A stretch of 64,000 bases of DNA, from contig CAVZAT010000002.1 in NCBI GenBank assembly GCA_963773335.1, positions 744,001 through 808,000 on the forward strand, in the 5' to 3' direction. The translations under genes were made by a program, and so were the position numbers. Under the pieces are notes generated by a model, which saw only the letters and a program-made list of their open reading frames with translations, did not search any database and had not been told where the DNA came from. The DNA comes from UBA4742 sp963773335 (GTDB taxonomy: Bacteria > Actinomycetota > Acidimicrobiia > Acidimicrobiales > Acidimicrobilacustridaceae). This document shows, one piece after another, positions 9,226 to 18,936 of this stretch; the stretch's first letter is position 1; each line of letters begins with the position of its first letter.

Positions 9226-10410
9226 TCACCGGGGCAACCCGCAGGCGCGTTGGGCGATGATGTTGCGCTGGATCTCGCTGGTGCCGGCGTAGATGGTCGT
9301 GCCCAGCGAGAACCGCAGGGCGTGCTCGATCAGGCCGCGTCGCAGCGCCGTCGGATCGAGGCGGCTGCGCAGGGCGTCGGGACCGACCAGCTCGTTCAGC
9401 TCCTCGGCCTGGCGCACCAGGGCCTCGGTGCCGAACAACTTGGCCATCGGACCCTCGGCCACCGGGACCTCACCGATGGACGTGAGCCACATCGCCCGTT
9501 GCTCGAGCAGCTGGGACACCTCCAGATCGGCCGCGGCACGCGCCAGCCGCTCCTGCACCTCCGGGTCCTCGATCGGAAGGGTCGCTCCGCCGGGAACTGG
9601 CTCTGCCTCATGGCCGCCGGGAACCGGCGTGCGGGCCCACGCTTCGGTCTCCTCCAGCAGCCGGGCCAGATGTGCGCTGAACCCGGCCGAGTGCTCGTCC
9701 TGCAGGAAGATCATGAGGACGCCCCACCCGTCGTCCACCGCGCCGATCCGCCAGCGGTCGTCGAGTCGGACGCCGTCGTAGTACATGATGTTGGTTCGCT
9801 CGCCCGACAGCGTGTAGACGGCCTGGGCCTGGATGCCCGGCGTGTCCAGCGGCATCAGGAACGTGGTCAGTCCGCGATGGTTGGCGACGTCGGGGTTGGT
9901 GCGGGCCAGCAGGAACACGTAGTCGGTGACGTGTCCGTTGGTGGTGAACATCTTCTGGCCGTCGATGACCCACTCGCCGCCGTCGCGGCGGGCCCGGGTC
10001 CGCACCGCGGCCACGTCCGAGCCGGCTTCGGGCTCGCTCAGGCCCAGGGCGATGGTCGACTCACCCGCCACCGCGGCGGGGATGATCTGCGTCTTGAGCT
10101 CGGACGAGCCGGTGGCGGCCAGCACCCGCACGACCATCATCGTGGTGGCCAGGGCATAGGTCGGGGATTCGGCCTTGCTCAGCTCGTCCTCCAGCGCGAA
10201 GGCCGTCTCCAGGTCGAGCGCATCGCCTTGGCGGTCCCCACTGCCACGGGGCAACCAGCCTCGCTGAGCCAGGGCGCGGGCGAAGCCGGCGTCATGGAAC
10301 ACGCCGCTGCGGTAGACGGCATCGGCCATCTCGTCGGGCAGGTGGGTCTCGAGAAACCGGCGCGCCTGGCGGCGGATCTCGACGGCCGGGTCCGACCAGG
10401 AGAAGTCCAC
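9226..10410 (-). CDS. acyl-CoA dehydrogenase, long alpha-type subunit
   Basis: Acyl-CoA dehydrogenase of 394 residues. FAD/substrate motifs are LGLSEPEAGSDVAAVRT, WVIDGQKMFTTNG and the C-terminal TIYAGTSEIQRNIIAQR. I chose GTG 10410 because an AGGAGG site lies 9 bases before it and it begins 2 bases after the upstream dehydrogenase stop, the same layout as at 1170/1173. A GTG at 10416 is the alternative. Directly following a shorter dehydrogenase, it is a likely large partner of a heterotetrameric FadE enzyme (family knowledge plus inference). Confidence 0.92.
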   Translation of the reverse strand: MDFSWSDPAVEIRRQARRFLETHLPDEMADAVYRSGVFHDAGFARALAQRGWLPRGSGDRQGDALDLETAFALEDELSKAESPTYALATTMMVVRVLAATGSSELKTQIIPAAVAGESTIALGLSEPEAGSDVAAVRTRARRDGGEWVIDGQKMFTTNGHVTDYVFLLARTNPDVANHRGLTTFLMPLDTPGIQAQAVYTLSGERTNIMYYDGVRLDDRWRIGAVDDGWGVLMIFLQDEHSAGFSAHLARLLEETEAWARTPVPGGHEAEPVPGGATLPIEDPEVQERLARAAADLEVSQLLEQRAMWLTSIGEVPVAEGPMAKLFGTEALVRQAEELNELVGPDALRSRLDPTALRRGLIEHALRFSLGTTIYAGTSEIQRNIIAQRACGLPR

Positions 10411-10412
10411 GG

Positions 10413-11472
10413 TCACTCGCCTCCTGGTGCGTGGGCGGTGTCGGTCGCCGGCCGGTGGTAGCGATGCCGGGCCGCCCGCCGGTAGGCCATCCGGGGCTCG
10501 CCCCAGATCCGGGCCCAACCCCGGGCCCGTCGGTAGTACAGCTGCACGTCCTGTTCCAGCATGAACCCGTAGCCCCCGTGGATGTGCAGGGCTCGGTAGG
10601 TCACGTCGCGGCTGGTCTCGGAGGCGAAGCCGAAGGCCAGGGCGGCCAGCTCCTCGGCCCGGGTCGGCTCACCCGGTGTGCTCCACCGCGGCTTTGCGGG
10701 CCAGCAGCCGGGCTCCGTCGAGCGCGGTGGCCGAGTCGGCCAGCGGGTGCGACACGCCCTGGAAGGTCCCGATGGGCACGCCCCAGGCGTGGCGCTCGAT
10801 GGCGTAGTCCACCGCCATCTCCTGGGCTCGGGCTCCGATGCCGACCAGGGCGGCCGCGGTCAGGGCCAGCCACTCGTCCACCGCGTGGGCGTGGCGGGCC
10901 CGTGCCGAGGGCCCGGAGGCGATGACCGCGGCATCGGACGGGACCATCAGGTCGGCCAGGGGCAACGCCCCCAGGTTGGCCACATGGGCGCGGTCGACGG
11001 CGGCCAACGGCACCAGCACCAGCTGGTCCGCGTCCAACACGATGGCCAGGTCGGCCACCGCACCGGCCGGGACCAGCCGGGCCTGGCCGCCGACGGCGGG
11101 GTGCAGCGCCAGGGTGACGATCGAGGTCCCGTCGAGGGTCCTCCGGAGGGGGTCGAGGGCGCCAGCCGCGCCGGTGGCGGCCAGCAGGCGGGCGGCCACC
11201 TGGCTCTCGACGATAGGGGCGGGGGCCACGAATCGTCCGGCCTGCTCGGCCACCAGGGCCAGGTCGATCAGCGACGCACCCCAGCCGCCCGCGTCGGTGG
11301 GCACGGCCATGGCCGTCGCCCCCACCTCGCCCAGCGCGGTCCACAGGCCGTGGTCGAACCCCACCGGCTCGGCGGCGCGGACCCGCTCCACCGACGCCTC
11401 CTTGGCGAACAGGTCCCGGAAGGAGCCGGCGAGCTGCTCCTGCTCGTCGCTCAGCGCGAGATCGATGGTCAC
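10413..11472 (-). pseudogene. acyl-CoA dehydrogenase, beta-type, with one frame shift
   Basis: Short acyl-CoA dehydrogenase starting VTIDLALSDEQEQLAGS at GTG 11472 and ending with HIHGGYGFMLEQDVQLYYRR plus a basic tail. The frame is interrupted at KAAVEHTG: dropping one G from the run at 10672-10674 restores EPTRAEELAALAFGFASET and the rest. The length of 1060 bases is one over a multiple of three, consistent with a single extra base. The gene is otherwise well conserved, so an assembly error is likely. It heads the minus-strand unit with the 394-residue dehydrogenase and DUF2889. Confidence 0.85.
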
Positions 11473-11569
11473 GGCCCCAGCCTGACCGGGGTCACGGGGC
11501 CGGCTCGTGGGGCCGAGCTGGGGGATCGGGCCGCCGGGGTCGGCCGCCTCCGCTGCCGTTCGCATCGGC

Positions 11570-11593
11570 GAGAGTATGACATGTCGGTTCAGG
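11570..11593. promoter_or_regulatory. conserved 24-bp upstream motif, copy 1
   Basis: The stretch beginning GAGAGTATGACATGTC and ending TTCAGG matches a second copy at 22439-22462 with three mismatches in 24 bases. It lies in the divergent region between the minus-strand dehydrogenase gene (start 11472) and the plus-strand amidohydrolase (start 11628). It may be an operator or promoter element shared by the two regulons; the binding protein is unknown. Confidence 0.45.
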
Positions 11594-11627
11594 GAAACGG
11601 TAGTTCCGATCTGGTAAACCGGGAGTC

Positions 11628-12848
11628 ATGCCCCAGCTCGATTTCGCGGTCTTCGACGCCGACAACCACCTCTATGAGGGCGAGGACGCCTTCACCCGGC
11701 ACCTGCCGGCTGAGCACGCCAACCTGTTCCGGTTCGCCGAGATCAAGGGTCGCAAGAAGCTGGTGGTGCGCAACAACATCACCGAGTTCATCCCCAACCC
11801 GACCTTCGACGTGGTGGCCCGCCCCGGCGCCCACATGGCCTTCTACGGGCCGACAACCATGAGGGCAAGTCGCTCCGCGAGCTCACCGGCGAGCCCATGG
11901 CGTGCATCCCGGCCTTCCGCCAGCCCGAGCCCCGTCTCGAGCTGCTCGATCAGCAGGGGATCTACGCCTCGCTGGTGTTCCCCACCCTGGCCAGCCTCAT
12001 CGAGGAGCGGTTGCTCGACGACCCGGCGCTCACCCAGGTGGCCATCCATGCCTTCAACCAGTGGCTCTACGACGAGTGGACCTTCGACTACCGGGGTCGG
12101 TTGTTCGCCACCCCGATCGTGAACCCCTGTCTGCTCGACGAGGGCATCGCCGAGCTCGAGCTGGTCATCGAGCGTGGCGCTCGGGCCGTGCTGTTGCGGC
12201 CGGCGCCCGTGAGCGGGAGCCGTGGCCCTCGCTCGCCGTTCCTGGCCGAGTTCGATCCCTTCTGGGCGCGGGTCGAGGAGGCGGGCCTGCTGGTGGCCCT
12301 GCACGCCTCTGACAGCGGCTACCAGGACTACCTCAACACCTGGGAGGGGACGGCCGGCGAGTATGTGGCCTTTCGACCCAAGACCTTCGCGGCGGTGGCC
12401 GATGGTGGGCGGTCGATCCAGGACACGCTGGCTTCGGCCATCTGTCACGGCATGCTGACCCGCTTCCCTGGGGTCAAGCTGATCAGCGTCGAGAACGGCG
12501 GGAGCTGGGTGGGGCTGCTGTTGAAGAACCTGGAGCTGGCCTTCAACAAGATGCCCCAGGAGTTCCCCGAGCATCCCCGCGACGTGTTCGCCGCGCAACG
12601 TCTGGGTCAACCCGTTCTGGGAGGACTCGGTGGTCGGGCTCATCGAGCTGCTCGGGGCTGATCGGGTGTGCTTCGGGTCGGACTTCCCCCATCCCGAGGG
12701 CCTGGCCGAGCCGATGGCCTGGGTCGACGAGCTGGCCGACGTGGCGGATGCCGACACCGAGCGCATCATGTCGTCCAACATGTTCGGTCTCATGGGCCTG
12801 ACGCAGCCAGCGGAGCCCGAGGAGCCGGCGGTGGCCGCGGGCGGTTGA
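11628..12848 (+). pseudogene. amidohydrolase family (TIM-barrel) with two frame shifts
   Basis: Metal-dependent hydrolase of the Amidohydro_2 type, about 406 residues when repaired. The metal motif DADNHLYEG is near the N-terminus, LLVALHASDSGYQDYL and VKLISVENGGSW lie mid-protein, and the late aspartate is in VCFGSDFPHPEGL. One base is missing at about 11847-11851 (before ADNHEGKSLREL) and one is extra at about 12590-12594 (before RNVWVNPFWED). The two errors cancel, so the total remains a multiple of three. Such proteins decarboxylate or hydrolyse cyclic compounds; the substrate is unknown. Confidence 0.82.
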
Positions 12849-12942
12849 GCTGGTGGCGGACCGGCAACGTTCGGCGCGGCGAGGCAGACGGGCGACGTCT
12901 CCCATCGCCTCGCCGCACCGGTCGTGCCCGTCCGACAGCCTC

Positions 12943-12950
12943 GGTTTCAG
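12943..12950. repeat. left target-site duplication of the ISL3 element
   Basis: GGTTTCAG directly precedes the left inverted repeat and is repeated exactly at 14364-14371 after the right one. An 8-bp duplication is the size known for ISL3-family insertion. Confidence 0.9.
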
Positions 12951-12976
12951 GGCTCTTCGCGGATGAGCGGGGTGTA
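12951..12976 (+). repeat. left inverted repeat of ISL3 element
   Basis: GGCTCTTCGCGGATGAGCGG followed by GGTGTA. Matches the reverse complement of 14338-14363 except for four or five positions in the middle and at the inner end. Confidence 0.88.
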
Positions 12977-13051
12977 GGGGTCCCTGGCGTGTAGCAGGGG
13001 CCCTGCGAGCTTGGCGGTGTCTAACGTCGTCGAGCCCGAGGTGCCCCTGCT

Positions 13052-14350
13052 GTGTTCAACGCTACGTGCGCGTGCGAGGTGTTGGTCGGTCTTCCCGCGG
13101 TGAACGTGTTGGAGGTCGTCGAGCCGTTGTCGTTGGACCGGCGCCTGGCGGTCACCGTCGAGTCGATCATCGAGGACCCGGTATGTGCGACCTGTGGTGA
13201 GCGGGCGTGGGTGAAGGACCGGCCGGTCGTCGAGCTGGTGGACCTGACGTGCTTCGGGCGGCCGGTGACGTTGCGGTGGCGCAAGCACCGGCTCTTGTGC
13301 CCGCGGAACTGGTGCAGGCAGGGATCGTGGACCCATGAGGATCCGGCGATCGCGGCGCCCCGGCTGTCGCTCACGGATCGGGCCGGGCGGTGGGCGACTA
13401 TCCAGGTCGGCCGGGCCGGTCGGGCCGTGTCTGATGTGGCGGCCGAGCTCGGTGCCTGCTGGCATGCGGTCAACGACGCGGTGATGGCCTATGGGGCGGC
13501 GTTGCTCGACGCCGATGTGGACCGGGTCGGTGTCGTCGCCGCGCTGGGCGTCGATGAGGTGCTGTTCGCCCGGTCGGGCGGTGGCGGACCCAGGCGTGGT
13601 CGACCTCGATCGTCGATGTCGCCGCCGGTCAGCTCCTCGACGTGATCGAGGGCCGCTCCTCGGGCGGGCTCTGCGCCTGGCTGTCGGCGATGCCCGAGGT
13701 GTGGCGCGACGCGATCTGTTGGGCGGTGCTGGACCTGTCGGGGCCGTGGCGCATGGCGTTCGACACGATGCTGCCCGCCGCGGTCCAGGTCGCCGATCCG
13801 TTCCATCTGGTGAAGCTGGCCAACCAGCGTCTCGACGAGGTCCGCCGCCGGGTCCAGAACGAGACCCTGGGCCACCGCGGCCACAAGAACGATCCGCTGT
13901 ACCGGTCCCGCCGGCTGTTGACCCGAGCCGACGAGCGCCTCGAGGAGCGGGGCCGCTCGAAGCTGATGGGCCTGCTCGACGCCGGCGACCCCAGAGGCGA
14001 GGTCCGCACCGCCTGGCACGCCAAGGAGACCGTCCGCTCGATCTACAACATCGCGGATCCCGACCTGGCCGGCGAGTACGTCGACCGGCTCGGCCACGAC
14101 CTCCAAGACCGTGACTGCCCGCCCGAGATCCGCCAACTCGGCCGCACGATCGTCCGATGGGCTGACCAGATCGCTGCGTGGCACCACGGCGCGGGTGACC
14201 AACGGGCCCACCGAGGCGGCCAACAACCTGATCAAGCGAGTGAAGCGAGTGGCGTTCGGGTTCCGACGGTTCGCCCACTACCGGATCCGAGCCCTGCTCT
14301 ACGCCGGCAAGCCGGACTGGGACCTACTCGCGACGATCACACCCCGCTGA
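13052..14350 (+). pseudogene. ISL3-family transposase with two frame shifts
   Basis: DDE-type transposase of about 432 residues after repair. The N-terminal zinc-finger region has CATCGERAW and CPRNWC, the core includes LGVDEVLFAR and VADPFHLVKLANQRL, and the C-terminus has the family signature NGPTEAANNLIKRVKRVAFGF followed by FRRFAHYRIRALLYAG. One base is missing near 13579 (before GRWRTQAWSTSIVDV) and one C is extra near 14182-14185. As written it would not be active, although the element ends are intact. The start is GTG 13052. Confidence 0.88.
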
Positions 14351-14363
14351 GACGCGAAGAGCC
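14338..14363 (-). repeat. right inverted repeat of ISL3 element
   Basis: The reverse complement reads GGCTCTTCGCGTCTCAGCGG then GGTGTG, pairing with the left repeat at 12951-12976. It overlaps the last codons of the transposase. Confidence 0.88.
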
Positions 14364-14371
14364 GGTTTCAG
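14364..14371. repeat. right target-site duplication of the ISL3 element
   Basis: GGTTTCAG, identical to 12943-12950. Bases 14368-14370 read on the minus strand are the TGA stop of the hemerythrin-like gene. Confidence 0.9.
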
Positions 14372-15093
14372 GTGCCGAGGCCGAGCCGCACGCCGAGCTT
14401 GGCATGGTCCGCCTGATCCAGAACCGATCCGGCCAGACCCCACACCGCGGCGAAGGTCTCGGCCGGGGTCGCGGCCTGCATGCCACCGAGCAGCTCGGCA
14501 CGATCGTCGACGTTCATGGCCGGCAGCATGAGGGCCAGCGACTGAGCCATCTCCTCGGGCGGGATGCTGGCCAGGATGGCGCCGTGATTGATTGCGGCTT
14601 CGACGCCGATGGCGGCCTCGAGGGCGGGCATCACGACGCGCTCCTCGAGGTCCTGGTGCGCGAGGTACGCGCTGGTGAACGAGCCAGCTCGAGGTAGAGG
14701 CAGGGCCCGGCGTGCGGGACGCGGTCCTCCGTCGGGGCGTTCACGACCACGCCGGCCCAGGTCACGCAGGACCTCCATGCGAGCGCTCGAGCGAGCTGGT
14801 GATCTCGAAACGATCTTCTCGGCCAGAACTGGTAGGTGCTGTTCGATGGCCGGGCTGGATGGCGGTGTCCTCGTGCTCGGCGTGGCTCACGAGGAAGTCG
14901 ACGAGCGCGTCGACCCGGGCCGCCAGGTCGACCCAGCCGACCCGGTCGGACGGGTCGAGCCTGGCCGGCCTGGAGCGTGGTGCCGAACAGCTCGGCGGCG
15001 GATGCCCTTGTGGATGTCGCGGTAGAGGTCGACGATGACGGGATCGAACACGATGGCCTGACGGTCGGGGTGATGCAGGTCGGTCATGGTCAT
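14368..15093 (-). pseudogene. hemerythrin-like (HHE) protein, several frame shifts
   Basis: The gene starts MTMTDLHHPDRQAIVFDP at ATG 15093 with an AAAGGACC ribosome site. Recognisable four-helix HHE pieces are DLYRDIHKGIR, VDALVDFLVSHAEHEDT and AYLAHQDLEERVVMPALEA, with histidine and glutamate ligands of the di-iron type. At least four single-base shifts are needed to join them (near 15005, 14860, 14755 and 14680). The last 100 residues to LGVRLGLGT are uninterrupted. It is transcribed away from the PNPOx gene. Function in oxygen or redox sensing is family knowledge only. Confidence 0.7.
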
Positions 15094-15228
15094 GTGCCTG
15101 GTCCTTTCGATGGCGCCGCCGGCGAGGAGCCGGCAGTCGATCTCTGTCCAGGTCATCGTCGGAACCCGGCGGCGTGGCCGCTGCTGAAAGGCCCGTCACC
15201 GGAATGCTAAGAACTCCCTACGCGCCCG

Positions 15229-15738
15229 GTGCTGACCGAAGGACCTGGGAGCCGAGTGCTTCGAGCGGAGATCACAGCCTTTCTGGAGGCGGGTTGCGCG
15301 TCGATCGTCGGGCACCGTGGGCCGCGACGGCAGCCCACACGCCACCCGTGGCTGGGGAGCAACCGTGCTGCGATGCCGACGACAACCAGATGCGGCTGCT
15401 CCTCGATCGCCGCAGGACGCACTGACCCTGAACACCTGCGAGTCGGGCGGGCCATCGCGATCACCGGCGCCGACGTGCTGACGCTGCGCTCCATGCAGTT
15501 GAAGGGCCGTGCGCTGTCCGGCTCGAGCCGGCCGACGCCGAGGACCGAGCCCGAGCCGGCCGGTACTCGACTAGCGTTCTTCACCGACATCGCCGAGACC
15601 GACGGCACACCGCTCGGGCTGCTCATGGAGCGGTTGGTTCCCGACCGAGACATCGTCCGTGCACAGTCGTCGGTCGAGGAGCTCTACGACCAGACGCCCG
15701 GGCCCGCGCGCGGGCCGTCCCGACGCTGGGCGCGGTGA
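15229..15738 (+). pseudogene. PNPOx-like flavin-binding protein, several frame shifts
   Basis: Fragments of a small FMN-binding split-barrel protein: LRAEITAFLEAGCASIVG, then in a second frame GRDGSPHATRGWGATVL and DADDNQMRLLLDR, then ITGADVLTLRSMQLKGRA, FFTDIAETDGTPLGLLMERL and VEELYDQTPGP. At least three shifts are needed, the first at the GGG near 15309. The intended product is about 165 residues. GTG 15229 is the best start visible. Its end overlaps the next gene (GTGA), suggesting an operon. Confidence 0.65.
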
Positions 15739-17158
15739 GCGCGCCCGACGAGGCGCAGGCTGCCATCGCTGCGGGACCTGCAGCTCTGCTTCGAGGGCGC
15801 CGTCCCCGCGGTGATCGCGACCGCTCGCGCCGACGGCATCCCGAACGTCACGTATCTGTCCCGCGTGCGACGTGGTCGATGACGAGCGCGTCGCGCTGTC
15901 GAACCAGTTCTTCTCGAAGACGGCCCGGAACCTGGCCGAGAACCCGCGCGCCAGCGTGCTGCTGATCGATCCCGCCACCTATGACAGTTCCGCCTCAGCC
16001 TGCGTGTACGAGCGCACCGAGCGCCGTGGGCCGGTGTTCGAGCGCATGCGCGCGGACGTCGACGTGATCGCCGCGCTCACGGGCATGCAGGACGTGTTCA
16101 AGCTGCGCAGCCGCCGACATCTACCGGGTGGTCGCACATCGAACAGGTGCTCGCCGACGTCCACCGTGCCGACCGACCGGCCGAGGTGGCCGGCGCGTCG
16201 CCGCCCGGCCGACGCTGGGCGCACTGGCGGAGCTGGTCGCGCCGGCTCGGCCGCTGCCGCGACCTCGACACGCTCGTCGGCGCCACGGCTCGACGGCCTC
16301 GACGACTGTTCGGGTACGAGCACTCGCTGGTGCTGCTGCTCGACGAGGACGGCCGGCACCTCTACACGATCGCCAGCCACGGCTACGAGCACGAGGGCGT
16401 GGGATCGGAGGTGCGCTCGGCGAGGGCATCGATCGGTCATGGCGGCGCGCGCGCGGCGAGCCGATGCGCGTCGGCAACCTGCGCCAGATGCGGCAAGTAC
16501 GCGCGGACGTGCGCCGCGTCGTACGAGGACCAGGCGGGGAAGCGCCCGGGCCGCGTGATCCCGCTGCCGGGCCTGCGCCGACGCCGAGAGCCGGTGGCGG
16601 TGCCGGCGATGGTGCTCGGGCAGCTCGTGGGCGTCGTCGATGGTCGAGAGCGAACAGCGGGTCGCGTTCGACGAGACCGACGAGGCGCTCCTGACGTGGT
16701 CGCGTCGCTCGTCGCCAGCGCCATCGAGCCGACCGGCGTCGGGGCCGATCGTCGGCACGGACGACCAGCGCCGCGCCCCGCCACGGCGCCGGTCGCGTCG
16801 CGCCCGCGGCGACCACGGCGACCCGCGTGCGTTCTTCGCGGTCGACGGCAGCACGTTCCTCGACGGTGACTACCTGATCAAGGGCGTGGCCGGCCGCATC
16901 CTCTGGGCGCTGCTCGGCCAGCACCAGCGACGAGGGACGGACGAGTTCACCAACCGGGAGGTGCGCCTCGACCCGACGCTCGAGCTGCCCGAGTTCCGCG
17001 ACAACCTCGAGAGTCGCCTCATCCTGCTCAAGCGGCGCCTCGACGAGCGCGAGGCCCCGATCCGCATCGAGAAGACCGGGCGGGGCCGTTTCCGGCTGGT
17101 CGTCGAGACCGACGCTGCGCCTCGATGCGGTGGCGGCTCCCGCCAACTGAGCGGCTAG
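15735..17158 (+). pseudogene. PNPOx-GAF domain protein, many frame shifts
   Basis: Pieces of one long protein are spread over three frames. An N-terminal PNPOx-like part has LQLCFEGAVPAVIATARADG and DDERVALSNQFFSKTARNL, followed by LIDPATYD, ERTERRGPVFERMRADVD and ALTGMQDVFKLRS. A GAF-like middle has FGYEHSLVLLLDEDGRHLY and LGQLVGVVD. The C-terminal part has STFLDGDYLIKGVAGRILWA and LELPEFRDNLESRLILLKRR. At least six single-base shifts occur. The intended length is about 470 residues. It probably acts as a flavin- or ligand-linked sensor, inferred from its domains. Confidence 0.65.
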
Positions 17159-17215
17159 CTTGGCCGTCAGCACGCACGGGGTAGGCCGCGTGCCGACTGG
17201 AGATGCCCGATCTCG

Positions 17216-17974
17216 ATGGCCGATCGCAAGCGAGCGCGCCCCGTCCCCCGCGAGAAGCCCCAGCTGATCGCCGACGAGCTGCGTTCGCTGATCGTCGAGG
17301 GACAGCTCTGCGAGGGCGACTCGCTCGGCCACGAGCCCGATCTGGTCGAGCGGTTCGGGGTCTCGCGACCCTCGCTGCGCGAGGCGCTGCGCATCCTCGA
17401 GGCCGAGGGACTGATCTCGGTGGTGCGCGGCGCTCTGGGCGGGGTCGTCGTGCACGAGCCCGACCAGCGCATCACCGCTCGGACCGCGGCGCTGGTGCTC
17501 CAGGCCCGGCAGGTGCCGCTGGCCGACGTGTTCGAGGCTCGCAGCACGCTGGAGCCCATCGCGGCGCGCACGGTCGCGCGGTCCTCGCGGCGGCGCTCGG
17601 CGAGCAAGGAACTGCTCCTGCTCGTGGCCGAACAGGAGGCCTGCGTCGACGATCCCGAGGCCTTCGGGTTGGCCAATGCCCGCTTCCACGAACGGCTCGT
17701 GGCCCTGGCCGGCAACCAGACCCTGTCGATCGTGGCCGAGATGCTCAACGAGATCGTGTCCCGGGCGGTGACCGAGGTGTCCCAAGCGCCGGGAGCGGAA
17801 TCGATCAGGACCCGCCGTCGTGGCATCCGATCCCAGCGGCGACTGGTCGAGCTCATCTCCTCCGGCGAGGCCGCGGCCGCCGAGGCGCACTGGCGGGCCC
17901 ACCTGGCCGTGGTCGGCCGGGTGCTCCTGGGGGAGCGAGCCAACCGGGTGATCGACCTGCTCGACCACTACTGA
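17216..17974 (+). CDS. GntR-family regulator (FadR/FCD subgroup)
   Basis: DNA-binding repressor of 252 residues. The winged helix-turn-helix is at about residues 15-80 (VERFGVSRPSLREALRILEA), followed by an all-helical FCD ligand domain with NARFHERLVALAGNQ and a late histidine in AHWRAHLAVV. FCD regulators usually sense organic or fatty acids. It stands alone between the damaged PNPOx-GAF gene and a TetR gene, is intact, and contrasts with the heavily shifted genes just before it. The target is unknown; the beta-oxidation genes are a possible target. Confidence 0.88.
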   Translation: MADRKRARPVPREKPQLIADELRSLIVEGQLCEGDSLGHEPDLVERFGVSRPSLREALRILEAEGLISVVRGALGGVVVHEPDQRITARTAALVLQARQVPLADVFEARSTLEPIAARTVARSSRRRSASKELLLLVAEQEACVDDPEAFGLANARFHERLVALAGNQTLSIVAEMLNEIVSRAVTEVSQAPGAESIRTRRRGIRSQRRLVELISSGEAAAAEAHWRAHLAVVGRVLLGERANRVIDLLDHY

Positions 17975-18090
17975 CGCCGAGGTGCAAGCGGCCTACCCGA
18001 TCTCGGTCAACGGGCCTCTACCAGGATGAAAATTGCCACCCGCCACAGAAGCTAGGTTGGTTACCACGCTCAGGGAGGACGTTGGCCCAC

Positions 18091-18927
18091 ATGTCAGACC
18101 CAACCCCGAAGGCTGCATCCAAGAGAGCCAGGACGGTCCGACCGCCGGTGGGTCCCGCGCCTGAGGTGCCCGACGAGGCGGCCGACTGGCAACGGCGGGT
18201 GGTCGACCGCTCTCTGCGCACGGCCACCAAGCGGTCTATCGACCGCGGGGCAACCCTGATCCGGGCCGCCGCGACGCTGCTCGAGCAGTCCAACGGGGAG
18301 GGCTTCACCGTGCAGGAGGTGGCCAACGAGGCCGGCCAGTCCCTACGCACCCTCTACCAGTACTTCGAGAGCAAGGACGACCTGGCGCTGGCCGTGTTCG
18401 AAGTGGCGATGAAGCGCTACGCGCAGATGATCCGCACGTCGATCGCCGATCTGGAAGATCCGCTCGAGCGGCTGGCGGGTGCGATCGTGGCCGCGGCCAC
18501 CATGCCGTCCCACAGCAGCCCGGGGATCGACATCGGCTTGGCCCGCCTGCGCCTCAAGCTGAGCGAGACGCAGCCCGACCTGGTGGCCCGGTCCCACGAG
18601 CCGGTGAACCAGGTCTTCCTCGAACTGGCCGATGACGCGGCCGCGGCGGGGATGATCACCGACCACGGCCACGCGGCGGCCTACATGATCGTGGCCCTCA
18701 ACGCCTCGCTCATCACCAGCCACACCCTGGGCAACGACTACGGACTCGACCTGCCCGATCCCCAGGGTCTGGCCCGGTTCTGCCTCCAGGGCTTCGGCGC
18801 CCAGCGGCCCGATGACTGGTACTCCTCGGTGACGCGCCGGCTCCTGCCGCCGGAGATCCCCGACGACACCGACTGGCCCGGCACCCCCAAGCGGGCGGTC
18901 AAGCGGGCCTCGGCCTCGGCCGGCTGA
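18091..18927 (+). CDS. TetR-family transcriptional regulator
   Basis: Regulator of 278 residues starting MSDPTPKAASKRARTVR. A basic 45-residue N-terminal extension precedes the TetR helix-turn-helix (GATLIRAAATLLEQ, then FTVQEVANEAGQSLRTLYQYF). The ligand domain is unassigned. Just downstream lie a P450 remnant and an acyl-CoA synthetase on the same strand, which it may have regulated. The longer open frame before 18091 has no supporting features, and the ATG at 18091 follows an AGGGAGGA site at a rather wide spacing of 14. Confidence 0.85.
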   Translation: MSDPTPKAASKRARTVRPPVGPAPEVPDEAADWQRRVVDRSLRTATKRSIDRGATLIRAAATLLEQSNGEGFTVQEVANEAGQSLRTLYQYFESKDDLALAVFEVAMKRYAQMIRTSIADLEDPLERLAGAIVAAATMPSHSSPGIDIGLARLRLKLSETQPDLVARSHEPVNQVFLELADDAAAAGMITDHGHAAAYMIVALNASLITSHTLGNDYGLDLPDPQGLARFCLQGFGAQRPDDWYSSVTRRLLPPEIPDDTDWPGTPKRAVKRASASAG

Positions 18928-18936
18928 CGTCACCGC

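Larger units (their letters stand above)
12951..14363 (+). mobile_element. ISL3-family insertion sequence, 1413 bp
   Basis: Complete element bounded by imperfect inverted repeats of about 26 bases and an exact 8-bp target duplication. It carries one transposase gene, which is frame-shifted. It lies between the convergent amidohydrolase and hemerythrin-like genes, and the duplicated target includes the stop codon of the latter, so insertion damaged neither. The near-perfect repeats and intact duplication suggest fairly recent insertion. Confidence 0.9.
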
